A stretch of 64,000 bases of DNA from Sipunculus nudus (GCA_026874595.1 CM049306.1:65354019-65418018), one strand, 5' to 3'. Counted from the stretch's first letter, positions 10,333 to 22,103 are shown. The notes: generated by a model from the letters alone, not told the origin. Program-made: numbers and translations.

Positions 10333-10619
10333 ACTAGACGACCAGAGTTCGAACGCTTGCCGGAAGCGGAAATAAGAAATTCAAACTAGGAGACAACATA
10401 CAGCAGGCAGGCAGTTTACATTTGGAACTGGTCAAATGAAGTACCCGAATAATGGCGTAAACAGAAGCACAATTTTGTGTAGTTATGCTGATTTTCAAAA
10501 GTCGCAGATGAGTAGACAGACAGACAGACAAGAAAAAACTCCATGTGAAGGCCATGTACTCCTGTCATAGAGAATGGAAAACAGTCTATTAGAATAAAAC
10601 TCCATATTTTGAATTTCAA
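10333..10619 (+). repeat. S module (spacer with internal ACAG run)
   Basis: Begins after the tail with 'tagacgaccagagttcgaac' and 'gcttgccggaagcgg', contains 'atggcgtaaacagaagcac', an internal (ACAG)n near 10512-10530, and ends with 'ccatgtactcctgtcat' and 'actccatattttgaattt'. Related copies are at 12561-12889, 16781-17099, about 28590-28920 and 34817-35060. No coding potential. Confidence 0.7.
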
Positions 10620-10884
10620 GAATAAGAAGAATTTAATTGTAACGTATATTAGGTCACCATGGCAATGGAATAATATGAAAGAGTCCCCAGGAGGATAAAC
10701 GCAATAAATCTAGTATCAGATGCTGCAATCAATGTTGTGACAGTGTGTGTAGTTTTGGAGATATGGCACAATAATGATTGCTGCAGCGCCATCTGGCGGC
10801 TTATTTCTAAACGGAAAAAAATAAGTTTCGAAATATTTTATTTTTTATTATAAATATTTAATGTATAATTAAAATTAAACCCCT
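10620..10884 (+). repeat. 203-bp-type unit
   Basis: One unit of the family seen at 1-709, with core GCGCCATCTGGCGG at 10786-10799 and 'tgtataattaaaattaaacc' leading into the R module. Confidence 0.75.
10786..10799 (-). promoter_or_regulatory. CTCF-like core (minus strand CCGCCAGATGGCGC)
   Basis: Fits the CC-R-S-Y-AG-R-K-GGC-R-S form at all positions although the centre differs from the 330-bp-family core. Identical cores occur at 13015, 13228 and 28445, with a one-base variant at 29036. Confidence 0.5.
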
Positions 10885-11210
10885 GCCCCCCAACTGCTAA
10901 ACCAGGGATCCGCCCATATTTTGACAAACGCATCTATAAAATCGGGGATCCGTCCCTGGTTTGAAAGATTTGCCAGTGGTTCCTGGCAACACAAGTGGCC
11001 CCACAAAGGGGACACAATGAAAATAACAGGTGTGTTCAATTCAAATTTAGCGGCTTTTGTCCTCTTTTCAATGCTGCTTTGTGAAATTCATGGATGACCG
11101 TGCACGCCAACTTGCAACTGTAATGGCCTTGCTGGCACTTATCGGTCAACCCTGAAGCCACTTGTGCTCACGGCATTTGGATTTATCTTCATCATTTGAT
11201 AAAAAACGAG
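10885..11210 (+). repeat. R module, copy 2 (frame broken)
   Basis: Same landmarks as 710-1020. The short frame open in other copies is interrupted here by a TGA just after the 'gaaattcatgga' stretch (about 11094), which argues that the frame is not maintained. Confidence 0.75.
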
Positions 11211-12560
11211 GCCAGATTTGACGGGAATTGCTATATAATCACATTATATGAATGAGAGTGTCAGACGCTGTCACATGCTTAAAACTATATGTCTGTAGTG
11301 TAAAAAATGACAGCATTATAGGCATTTTTTAAAATGGTCCTCTGTTTTCGTTTGACGACAAATGGTGCGAGATTTTACGAGATATTCACTTGTGTCACTT
11401 TAATCTACTAAAAAATCCTAGAACAATAAAAACTAGACCCTTGTAGCATAAAAATAGCCGAGATACAGATACTTCTTTAAAATCTCGAATTTCTCGTTTG
11501 GTGGGAGATGATGCGAGATTGGGCGAGATTTGCAATTCCTTCATATTAAGCTCCAAAAAAGCTACCAAATGCTGAAAACAACTGCTCTTTAGCTTAAAAG
11601 GTGGTCAGGTTATAAGCATTTCTGTGAAATCTCGTAATTTCTCGTTTGACGAAAAACCGAGCGAGATTTGACGAGATTTGCAACTGAATGACTTAGAACA
11701 AAGGGAATGCTGCCTTATGCAAAAAATTAGACCCTTGTAGCATAAATATTAACAGAGATAAAAGCCAAAAACCTCATGTTTTCCGATGGTCAAGTTTTAC
11801 CCCAAAATTTGGTAACCATGGTTACCGCAGCACAAGGCTATATATACGAAGGAATAAGGCGATGATACTAGTTTTAGATGCGACAAGAAAAATTGTTATA
11901 TGCTTAATATTTTTTTAGATATTGCAGAAAAATGATAAGTTGTAGTGTTTCCAGTACCACGCTCCCTGGTGGCTTTTTTCGAAAAATGAAAAAGCAAGTT
12001 CGAGATAATACAGAAAAACAGAAAATATGTCACTTTCAGAACCTTAGCTGTAAAACTGCAACCTCTAAATCGTATTTTATGAAATCTCGAAAAGTCTCAT
12101 TTGACGACAAATGGCACGAGATTTTGCGAGACTTCTATTAATTTTCCATAGAGCATATTAAATGCTACACAATGCAAAAAACTAGACCTCTCTAACTTAA
12201 AAAATGAGAAATTTGGAGGGAAATTTTCGAATTTTCTGATTTCCCCCCATAATACGTTACCATGGTAACCATTGACCGGAAAAATTTGCTAGCACTTGGA
12301 ATGCTAACATAAAGAGGAATAAAATGAGCTACAGATTATGCGGCTACGATTATTATTGACGAAGATATGAAGAAAATAAAAATTTAAGGTTTTTTGGTGA
12401 CAATGACCTTGACCTTTGACCGATCATGACCAAAAACAATAGGCTCCGAGGAGAACCGATCTTACACTATATCTATAAGTTTCAGAGCGATTGGTGAAAA
12501 ATTGTGGCCTGTAGAGCACAGACAGACAGACAGACAAACAAACAAACAGACAAACAGACT
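11211..12560 (+). repeat. Complete L unit
   Basis: TCTCG stretches (11340-11680), palindrome GTAACCATGGTTAC at 11812-11825, core ACGCTCCCTGGTGG at 11959-11972 (one C changed to T), second palindrome GTTACCATGGTAAC at 12256-12269, half-site cluster at 12404-12421, and ACAG/ACAA tail at about 12518-12560. Confidence 0.82.
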
Positions 12561-12889
12561 AGACGACCAGAGGTCGAACACTTGCCGGAAGCGGAAATAA
12601 GAAAGTCAGACTAGGAGAAACATTCAGCAGGCAGTTTACATTTGGAACTAGTCAAATGAAGTACCCGAATAATGGCGTAAACAGAAGCACAATTTTGTGT
12701 GGTTATGCTGATTTTTAAAAGTCGCAAAAGAGTAGAAAGACAAACAGACAGACAGACGGGAAAAAAACTCCATGTGAAGGCCATGTACTCCTGTCATGGA
12801 GAATGGAAAACAGTCTATTAGAATAAAACTCCATATTTTGAATTTCAAGAATAAGAAGAATTTAATTGTAACGTATATTAGGTCACCAA
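12561..12889 (+). repeat. S module
   Basis: Starts with CGACC-AGA-GGTCG and is otherwise like 10333-10619, including an internal run of ACAG/ACAA near 12736-12758. Confidence 0.7.
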
Positions 12890-13319
12890 GGTAATGGAAG
12901 AATATGACAGAGTCCCCACGAGAGTAATCGTATTAAATCTAGCTTCAGATGCTGCAATCAATGTTGTGACACTGTCTATAGTTTTGGAGATATGGCACAA
13001 TAATGATTGCTGCAGCGCCATCTGGCGGCTATTTTCTAAAAGGAAAAAAAATAAGTTCCCTGATATTTTTTTTATTATATATATTTGATGTATAATTAAT
13101 CTAACCCGTGCAGAATGTGTCAGAGTCCCCAGATGGATAAACGCAATAAATCTAGTATCAGATGCTGCAATCAATGTTGTGACAGTGTGTATAGTTTTGG
13201 TGATATGGCACAATAATGATTGCTGCAGCGCCATCTGGCGGCTTATTTCTAAACGGAAAAAAATAAGTTTCGAAATATTTTATTTTTTATTATAAATATT
13301 AAATGTATAATTAAAATTA
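12890..13319 (+). repeat. Two tandem 203-bp-type units
   Basis: Cores GCGCCATCTGGCGG at 13015-13028 and 13228-13241, 213 bp apart. Both have the full 'ggagatatggcacaataatg' upstream flank. Confidence 0.8.
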
Positions 13320-13645
13320 AACCCCTGCCCCCCAACTGCTAAACCAGGGATCCGCCCCTATTTTGACACACCCAACTACAAAATCTGGGATCCGTCCCTG
13401 GTTTGAAAGATTTGCCAGTGGTTCCTGGCAACACAAGTGGCCGCACAAGGGGACACAATGAAAATAACAGGTGTGTTCAATTCAAATTTAGCGGCTTTTG
13501 TCCTCTGTTCAATGCTGCTTTGTGAAATTCATGGACGACCGCGCACGCAAACTTGCAACTGTAATGGCCTTGCCGGCACTTACCGGTCAACCCTGAAGCC
13601 ACTTGTGCTCACGGCAATTGGATTTATCTTCATCATTTGATAAAA
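13320..13645 (+). repeat. R module, copy 3 (open 67-codon frame)
   Basis: The frame at 13437-13640 is open. With an ATG start at 13458 it would give about 60 residues with a hydrophobic middle and end. Because other copies lose the ATG or gain a stop, I call it a repeat module rather than a gene. If translated, it might be a small membrane peptide. Confidence 0.7.
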
Positions 13646-14845
13646 AACGAGGCGAGATTTGACGGGAATTGCTATATAATCACATTATATGACTGAGAGT
13701 GTCAGACGCTGTCACATGCTGAAAACTATATGTCTGTAGTGTAAAAAATGACAGCATTATAGGCATTTGTTTAAATGGTCCTCTGATTTCGTTTGACGAC
13801 AAATGGTGCGAGATTTGACGAGATATTCACTTGTGTCACTTTAATCTCCTAAAAAATCCTAGAACAATAAAAACTAGACCCTTGTAGCATTAAAATAGCC
13901 GAGATACAGATATTTGTTTAAAATCTCGTAATTTTTCGTTTGACGATAAACTGAGCGAGATTTGACGAGATTTGCAATTGAATGACTTAGAACAAAGGGA
14001 ATGCTGCCTTATGCAAAAAACTTCACCCTTGTAGCATAAATATTAACAGAGATAAAAACCAAAAACATCATGTTTTCAGATTGTCAAGTTTTACCCTAAA
14101 ATTTGGTAACCATGGTAACGGCGGCACAAGCCTATATGTACAAAGGAATAAGGCAATGATCCTAGTTTAAGATGCGACAAAAAAATTTGTTATATGCTTA
14201 ATATTTTTTTAGATATTGCGGAAAAATGAAAAGTTGTAGTGTTCCCGGTACCACGCCCCCTGGTGGCTATTTTCGAAAAATGAAAAAATAAGTTCGAGAT
14301 AATACAGAATAACAGAAAATAAGTCACTTTCAGAACCTTAGCTGTAAAACTGCAACCTCTAAATCGTATTTAATGAAATCTTGAAAAGTCTCATTTGACG
14401 ACAAATGGCACGAGATTTTGCGAGACTTCCATTAATTTTCCATAGAGCATATTAAATGCTACACAATGCAAAAAACTAGACCTCTCTAACTGAAAAAATG
14501 AGAAATTTGGAGTGAAATTTTCGAATTTTCTGATTTTCCCCCAAAAAAACGTTACCATGGTAACCATTGACCGGAAAAATTTGCTAGCACTTGGAAAGCT
14601 AACATAAAGAGGAATAAAATGAGCTACAGATTATGCGGCTACGATTATTATTGACGAAGATATAAAGAAAATAAAAATTTTAGGTTTTTCGGTGACACTG
14701 ACCTTGACCTTTGACCGACCATGACAAAAAACAATAGGCTCCGAGGAGAACTGATCTTACACTATATCTATAAGTTTCAGAGCGATTGGTGAAAAATTGT
14801 GGCCTGTAGAGCACAGACAGACAGACAAACAGACAAACAGACAAA
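13646..14845 (+). repeat. Complete L unit
   Basis: Palindromes at 14106-14119 and 14551-14564, core ACGCCCCCTGGTGG at 14253-14266, half-site cluster at 14699-14716 and ACAG/ACAA tail at about 14813-14845. The inverted block at 17352-18272 matches roughly 13660-14612 of this unit type on the other strand. Confidence 0.83.
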
Positions 14846-16280
14846 CTAGACGACCATAGGTCGAACGCTTGCCGGAAATCGGAAGTGAAACACAGACGGA
14901 CAGACAGAACATATTGTCGGTTTTCTATTAATGGAATGACTCTCAGGGACATTGCTGAGAATATGTGGCCCGTAGAATGACATATGAGTCAAAAGAACAG
15001 GCAAGCAGACAAAGCTGACAACAAAAGACGAACAGACAGACATACTGACTTTGTGAGACAAGATTGACACCAGATGACATAACCTGGTGATTGAGAAGAT
15101 TCAAAGGAAGAAAATAATTTATGTAATTTAGATTTATAGTTTTGGAGGTATGGCGAATTAATGATATACTTGGGAGGCTGGACTGTAGCGCCCTCTAGCA
15201 GACATATTCCGAAGACGACAAATGCGTTTCGTATATTTAGTGTATGACATGAGATGTCCCAGTTTCAAAAGGATTCCGTCAAAGCTGTGGCCTGTAGAAT
15301 GCTATATGTAAGGCGTAAGAACCAACAAGCAGGCGACTTTGAGGATAACGGACAAACAGATGGACACATTGACAAAGTGACAGAAGATTGAAACCATATG
15401 CCGTAATCAGGTTATGGAGAAGACTCAAAGGAAGAATATAAGCTATAGCTTATGTAACTGAGGCTTTGGGTGTAGAGATATGGCCAATACAATGGTATGT
15501 GTGTGAGGGTCATGTGCAGCGCCCACTAGTGGCCATATCAGGAAAATGAAAAATTGATTTCGAGATATTAGTGTAAGACTTAAGATGTTATAGTTTCAAA
15601 AGGATTCTTTCAAAACTGTGGCCTATAGAATGCTATATGTGAGACGCAAGAACCAACAAGCAGGCGAATTTGAGGACAACTGACAAACAGACGAAAACAC
15701 TGACAAAGTGATTCAAGATTGAGTCCAGATGACTACTCCAGGTTATGGAGAAGACCCAAAGGAAGAAAAAAGCTACAGTTTATGTTACCGAGGTTTATAG
15801 TTTTGGAGATATTGCCAAAGCATAATATGTTGGGAGAGGTTCGAGTTCAGCGCCCCCTAGCGGCCATATCCGGAAAATGAAAAATTGTTTTCGAGATATT
15901 AGTGTAAGACTTAAGATGTTATAGTTTCAAAAGGATTCTTTCAAAACAGTGGCCTGTAGAATGCTATATGTGAGACGCAAGAGCAAGCAGGTGAATTTGA
16001 GGACAACTGACAAACAGACAGACACACTGACAAAGTGTCACAAAAGTGTGACCAGATGACTACACTAGGTTATGGAGAAGACTCAGAGGAAGAAAATAAG
16101 CTATAGTTTATGTAATTGAGGCTTTTAATTTTGGAGATATGGCCAAAATATGATATGTTCGGGAGGTTCGCATCCAGCGCCCCCTAGCGGCCCTATTCAA
16201 AAAATGAAAAAATCATTTCTAGATATTAGTGTAGGACTTATGATATGTCAGTTTCAAAATGATTCCTGCAATAATGTGGC
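14846..16280 (+). repeat. Tandem 330-bp unit array, four cores
   Basis: Cores at 15188 (GCGCCCTCTAGCAG), 15519 (GCGCCCACTAGTGG), 15850 (GCGCCCCCTAGCGG) and 16177 (GCGCCCCCTAGCGG), spaced 331, 331 and 327 bp. The variant order is the same as at 7491-8479. Confidence 0.87.
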
Positions 16281-16780
16281 CTTTGGCGCAAGATGAATGA
16301 AATCTCGAAATATCTCTATTCACGAGATATTTTACGAGATACTGCAAGACTTGTAATAAAATCTTGTAATACTAGTTGAATGCTACGTGATGCAAAAAAC
16401 TAGATCACTCTAGCTTTAAAACTGACAAAGTTAGAAAAATAAGACCCCTTATTTACGAATATCATGACTTTTCCCCCAAAATTTGTAACCATGGTTACGG
16501 CAAATTTGAGCCAGCTACACACCAGATGACAGGCCTTGGAATGACGATTAAAATGAGCTATTGTTGAAGTAGATACGACTATTAGTCACAAAGATATGAA
16601 GAAAAAACCGTTTTGAGAAGTTTTGATGACCTTGACCTTGACCTTTGACCTATTTTGACCAAAAACAATAGGGCACCTGGAAATTTATTTCTCCATAATC
16701 TCTGAAAATTTCAAGGTGATTGTGGCAAAATTGTGGCCAGGAGAGTGCAGACAAACAAACAAAAAGACAGACAAACAGAC
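16281..16780 (+). repeat. Downstream half-unit
   Basis: Inverted TCTCG stretch near 16300-16340, palindrome GTAACCATGGTTAC at 16485-16498, intact half-site cluster at 16627-16651, and ACAA/ACAG tail at about 16748-16780. The segment after the cluster ('gggcacctggaaatttattt') differs from other tails. Confidence 0.75.
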
Positions 16781-17099
16781 TAGACGACCAGAGGTCGAAC
16801 GCTTGCCGGAAGCGGAAATAAGAAAGTCAAACTAGTAGACAACATACAGCAGACAGTCAGGTTACATTTGGAACTGGTCAAATGAATTACCCCAATTATG
16901 GCGGAAACAGAAGCACAATTTTGTGTGGTTATGCTGATTTTCAAAAGTCGCAGATGAGTAGACAGACAAACAGACAGGCAGACGGGAAAAAAAAACTCCA
17001 TGTGAAGGCCATGTACTCCTGTCATGGAGAATAGAAAACAGTCTATTAGAATAAAACTCCATATTTTGAATTTCAAGAAAAAGAAGAATATAATTGTAA
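16781..17099 (+). repeat. S module
   Basis: CGACC-AGA-GGTCG start, internal ACAG/ACAA run near 16960-16983, same end as the other S modules. In the second copy (58.21 kb onward) it differs by a 1-base indel in an A run and by one or two substitutions. Confidence 0.7.
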
Positions 17100-17351
17100 C
17101 GTATATTAAGTCACCATTGTAATTGAAGAATATGACAGTGTCCCCACGAGGATAAACGCATTAATCTAGTTTCAGATGCTGCAATGAATGTTGTGACACT
17201 GTTTATGGTTTTAAAGATAACACATTATGGCACAATAATGATTGCTTCAGCCTCATCTAGCGGCTATTTTCTAAAAGGAAAAAAATAAGTTCCCAGATAT
17301 TTTTTTTATTATATGTATTTGATGTATAATTATATTTAACCCCTGCAGAAT
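17100..17351 (+). repeat. Degenerate 203-bp-type unit
   Basis: The core position (17250-17263) reads GCCTCATCTAGCGG, the most eroded core in the first copy. It ends in 'tgtataattatatttaaccc' directly before the inverted block. Related sequence reappears directly after that block. Confidence 0.7.
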
Positions 17352-18272
17352 ATGACTCTTTATGTTAGCTTTCCAAGTGCTAGCAAATTTTTCCGGTCAA
17401 TGGTTACCATGGTAACGTATTTTTGGGGGGAAATCAGAAAATTCGAAAAATTCCCTCCAAATTTCTCATTTTTTAAGTTAGAGAGGTTTAGTTTTTTGCA
17501 TTGTGTAGCATTTGATATGCTCTATGGAAAATTAATAGAAGTCTCGCAAAATCTCGTGCCATTTGTCGTCAAATGAGACTTTTCGAGATTTCATTAAATA
17601 CGATTTAGAGGTGGCACTTTTACAGCTAAGGTTCTGAAAGTGACATATTTTCTGTTTTTCTGTATTATCTCGAACTTGTTTTTTTCATTTTTCGAAAAAA
17701 GCCACCAGGGGGCGTGGTACAGGAAACACTACAACTTTTCATTTTTCCGCAATATCTAAAAAAATATTAAGCATATAACATTTTTTTTTGTCGCATCCTA
17801 AACTAGGATCATTGGCTTATTCCTTTGTACATATAGGCTTGTGCCGCTTGTTACCAAATCTTAGGGTTAAATTTGACAATCTGAAAACATGATGTTTTTG
17901 GCTTTTATCTCTGTTAATATTTATGCTACAAGGGTGAAGTTTTTTGTATAAGGCAGCATTCTCTTGGTTCCGTTTATCGTCAAACGAGAAATTACGAGAT
18001 TTTAAACAAATATCTGTATCTCAGCTATTTTAATGCTACAAGGGTCTAGTTTTTATTGTTCTAGGATTTTTTAGTAGATCAAAGTGACACAAGTGAATAT
18101 CTCGTCAAATCTCGCACCATTTGTCGTCAAACGAGAACAGAGGATCATTTAAACAAATGCCTATAATGCTGTCATTTTTTACACTACAGACATATAGTTT
18201 TCAGCATGTGACAGCGTCTGACACTCTCAGTCATATAATGTGATTATATAGCAATTCCCGTCAAATCTCGCC
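17352..18272 (-). repeat. Inverted L-unit segment
   Basis: Reverse complement of an L unit. The palindrome is at 17403-17416, the core in plus orientation (CCACCAGGGGGCGT) at 17702-17715, and the TCTCG stretches follow in reverse order. It best matches 13660-14612 read backwards. Direct repeats of 'tgtataatta...tttaacccctgc' flank the block at about 17323-17346 and 18273-18296. The second half carries it at 58781-59701. Confidence 0.85.
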
Positions 18273-18613
18273 TGTATAATTAAAATTTAACCCCTGCCCC
18301 CAAACTGCTAAACCATGGATCCGCCCATATTTTGACACACCCAACTTCAAAATCGGGGATCCGTCCCTGGTTTGAAAGATTTGCCAGTGGTAACTGGTAA
18401 CACAAGTAGCCGCACAAGGGGACACAATGAAAATAACAGGTGTGTTCAATTCAAATGTAGCGGCTTTTGTCCTCTATTCAATGCTGCTTTGTGAAATTCA
18501 TGGACGACCGCCCACGCCAACTTGCAACTGTAATGGCCTTGCCGGCACTTACCGGTCAACCCTGAAGCCACTTCTGCTCACGGCAATTGGATGTATCTTC
18601 ATCATTTGATAAA
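18273..18613 (+). repeat. R module, copy 4, interrupted at its end
   Basis: Same landmarks as the other R modules up to 'tcatcatttgataaa'. The sequence then switches to an AT-rich insertion, and the expected continuation 'aaaaacgaggcg' reappears at 20499. An ATG-started frame of 60 codons (18427-18609) is open. Confidence 0.75.
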
Positions 18614-19609
18614 CAAGGGACCTATGGGTCACTGTGCTCAGCTGACGTTAACCTTGAAGGTGAAAATCTAAAATAATATCTAATGGAGATAAAGTGTAAG
18701 AGGTAATAAAGGCCATGGTTGGTTTATATGATTGGTTTGTATTGATGAGCAAGAAATTGTTGCAAAAAATATTTTGTGACCTGACCATGTGTTTCCTAAT
18801 GTTGAAACTAAAGCATGTGAGCAGTTTGTGAACAAATGACCTGTACTATTACCATGATCATTAGTTGGTTTTTCAATTAACTGTTGACATTTCAGTAGTT
18901 TACACATTTGTTCAATTGAATCTATTTTTTTGTATAATATATATTATTGAATATATATGTATTTTATTTATGAAATGTATACAGTTGAAATATAGCTAAT
19001 TAACAACATAAAACAGGGCAAACAAAGCCTGATCTCAAATTCTGCTGAGGCAGGAAAATAATGAAGAAATGTTTGTATTAAATCCTAATTTTTTTATCAC
19101 ATCAATTATTTTCTAATTTAAGTTTATATTTCTATACATTTCCAATTTAACATATATATCTGAATATAAAAGTTGATTCATAATTCTCAATTGCATCATC
19201 ATAAATCTCGATCTTGTCAGATAACACCACATCATGCATACAAATGTTTATTTATTTTTTACCACAAAAATATATCTTTTAAATCTGCAAAACAATAAAT
19301 ATCTAAAAATAATACTTGATTTAGATTTCACAATTTTTAATTGTGTCTTTATTTATCCATAATGTACTTCATATTTTATAATAATTAAAGCATACTGATG
19401 GGTTCCTTTATATTTGTTAAAATCATTTAAAAGAAAATTGATTTCTTTAAAAATGCTACATTACACAACATTGCATCTTCTGGATTACACCTTGAATTAT
19501 TTTTTCAAGGAAAGTTTTTGCATATCGGAGTGGAAACAGCATTACAATTAAGGAGATACAGTGAAAACAATAACAATTACTGCATAACACTTGGTGGGTT
19601 GGGTTTTCT

Positions 19610-19622
19610 GGGGGGGGGGGGG
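19610..19622 (+). repeat. Poly-G run
   Basis: Thirteen G here and eleven in the second copy (61039-61049). This accounts for 2 bp of the 6-bp offset drift across block C. Confidence 0.9.
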
Positions 19623-20412
19623 TGATTGGGGTGTCGATATGAGAATAACTGTACACCTGTAACAGCACAGCAGGGGATCTCCCCCAGTGACTGTAACAAA
19701 TCAGAAACCCTGGCATAGCTGACTTCCAGTGACCTGGAGTGGGACCCTGCATCTGTAATCAAAGCAAGTGACTACAGAAAAAAAATCAATAACTATCTTA
19801 ATTTTCAAGCTTTTATTTCCAAATTTCAGATTTAGACAAACTAAATATTTATGTTAACATGCTGTGAAAATTAAATCAATGGTGCTTACAGGAAAAAAAC
19901 GTGCCATGGTCAAAGTTGGGCAAAATTTAAGGTACTGATTTTTTTTTATGCTAATAACTTAAAAAATTTACAAAATTCAGATCTAATTTTGGGTAAACAA
20001 TTGAATCTTAATTAAACATAGTTATATACTTGAAAAAGTAGACTCTAGTTTCAAAATTTTTTATGTTAAGTGAGTTATTATTTTTCCTGATTTTTTACAA
20101 AGTCCAATATGTTTGGGCCCACAACTTAAAGAATTTATACTTTAGAGACTTAATTTCTGGCATGTACATAGGAACTATATAGAGGAATATTTATGGTAAA
20201 TATGAGGAAAAATAGATGAGTGGTTTTGATATGAGGCAGTCCTGAAGTGTGAAAATAGGATTTTAATAAAAAATTGAGGTTTTTCCTTAATTTCTCAAAG
20301 GAACGAAGTCCCAAAGACCCAGTTTTCGGCTTGGTAGGAGATCTTGGGGACATCTAACATTATGGTGAATTTTGGATTCCTAGGTCTTACGGTTTCAAAA
20401 CGTGCCACATCT

Positions 20413-20448
20413 ACGGACGGACGGACGGACGGACAGACGGACGGACGA
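20413..20448 (+). repeat. (ACGG)n microsatellite
   Basis: Imperfect ACGG run with one ACAG. The second copy has one repeat fewer, giving the remaining 4 bp of drift. It sits just inside the right end of the AT-rich insertion, an arrangement I remember from molluscan repeats. Confidence 0.85.
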
Positions 20449-20497
20449 CGGACAATGGACCACGACTATAGCTCAGATGACTTATAGTCAGCTGAGC

Positions 20498-21880
20498 TAA
20501 AAACGAGGCGATATTTGACGAGAAATGCTATATAAACACATAATGTGACTGAAAGTGTGAGACGCTGTCACATGCTGAAAACTATATGTCTGTAGTGTAA
20601 AATATGACAGCATTATAGGCATTTGTTTAAATGGTCCCCTGTTCTCGTTTGACGACAGATGGTGCGAGATTTGACGAAATATTCACTTGTGTCACTTTAA
20701 TCTACTTAAACATCCTGGAACAATAACAGACTAGACTCTTGTAGCATATAAATAGCCGAGATACAGATATTCGTTTAAAATCTCGAATTTCTCGTTTGGT
20801 GGGAGATGATGCGAGATTGGGCGAGATTTGCAATTCATTCATATTAAGCTCTAAAATAGCTACCAAATGCAGAAAACAACTGCTCTTTAGCTTAAAAGGT
20901 GATCAGGTTATAAGCATTTCTGTGAAATCTCGTAATTTCTCGTTTGACGAAAAACCGAGCGAGATTTGACGAGATTTGCAACTGAATGACTTAGAACCAA
21001 GGGAATGTTGCCTTATGCAAAACACTTGACCCTTGTAGCATAAATATTTACAGAGATAAAAGCCAAAAACATCATGTTTTCAGATTGTCAAGTTTTACCC
21101 CAAAATTTGGTAACCATGGTAACCGCAGCACAAGGCTATATGTACGAAGGAATAAGGCAATGATCCTAGTTTAAGATGCGACCAAAAAAATTGTTATATG
21201 CTTAATATTTTTTTAGATATTGCGGGAAAATGATAAGTTCTGGTGTTTCCAGTACCACGCCCCCTGGTGGCTTTTTTCGAAAAATGAAAAAACAAGTTTG
21301 AGATAATACAGAAAAACAGAAAATATGTCACTTTCAGAATCTTAGCTGTAAAACTGCCACCTCTAAATCGTATTTAATAAAATCTCGAAAAGTCTCATTT
21401 GACGACAAATGGCACGAGATTTTGCGAGACTTGCATTAATTTTGCATAGAACCTATAAAACGCTACACAATGCAGAAAACTAGACCTCTCTATCTTAATA
21501 AATGAGAAATTTGGAAGGAAATTTTCGAATTTTCTGATTTTCCCCAAAAAATACGTTACCATGGTAACCATTGACGGGGAAAATGTGCTAGCACTTGGAA
21601 AGCTAACATTAAGAGGAATAAAATGAGCTACAGATTATGCGGCTGCGATTATTATTGACGAAGATATGAAGAAAATAAAGATTTTAGGTTTTTTGGTGAC
21701 ACTGACCTTGACCTTTGACCGATCATGACCAAAAACAATAGGCTCCGAGGAGAAAAGATCTTACACTTAGTGCATAAGTTTCAGAGCGATTGCTTAAAAA
21801 CTGTGGCCTGTAGCGCGTGTACATACAGACAAACAAACAGACAGACAGACAGACAAACAAACAAACAAACAAACATACGC
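20498..21880 (+). repeat. Complete L unit with long ACAG/ACAA tail
   Basis: Palindromes at 21110-21123 and 21555-21568, core ACGCCCCCTGGTGG at 21257-21270, half-site cluster at 21703-21720, tail at about 21825-21875 mixing ACAG and ACAA. Confidence 0.83.
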
Positions 21881-22103
21881 GGGTGATCAACATGCTTGCG
21901 AAAATCGAAGATTTCCGGCAAGCAACAAACAAACAAACATACGGAACTGACCAACATACTTGCCGAAATCTTTGATTCCGGCAAGTAACAAACAAACATA
22001 CGGAACTGACCAACATACTTGCGAAAATCGAAGATTTCCGGCAAGTAACAAACAGACATCCGCGACTGACCAACCAGCTTGCGAAAATCGAACATTCCGG
22101 CAA
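21881..22103 (+). repeat. Hairpin minisatellite, four units
   Basis: Four units between the tail and the GC-rich leader. The second has an altered stem ('gccgaaatctttgattccgg') that still pairs as 'gaaatc...gattccgg', and the fourth has lost part of the right arm ('gaacattccggcaag'). Linkers alternate 'catacggaactgaccaacat' and 'catccgcgactgaccaacc'. Confidence 0.78.

Larger units (their letters stand above)
18614..20497. mobile_element. AT-rich insertion with short inverted ends
   Basis: Splits an R module from its following L unit. GCTCAGCTGAC at 18636-18646, near the left edge, is the exact inverse of GTCAGCTGAGC at 20487-20497, at the right edge. TAAA flanks both sides (18610-18613 and 20498-20501) and could be a target duplication. 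Near the right end are (ACGG)n at about 20413-20448 and a 12-bp-arm hairpin with loop TAT (20471-20497, one mismatch). No transposase frame is visible, so it would be non-autonomous. Class is uncertain: TIR element or Helitron-like (it ends CTAA after a hairpin). Confidence 0.65.

Noticed and set aside
18614-20497. Helitron assignment for the AT-rich insertion
   Set aside because: It ends in CTAA near a hairpin, but the hairpin overlaps the end instead of lying several bases upstream, the left end does not begin with TC, and exact inverted ends favour another class.
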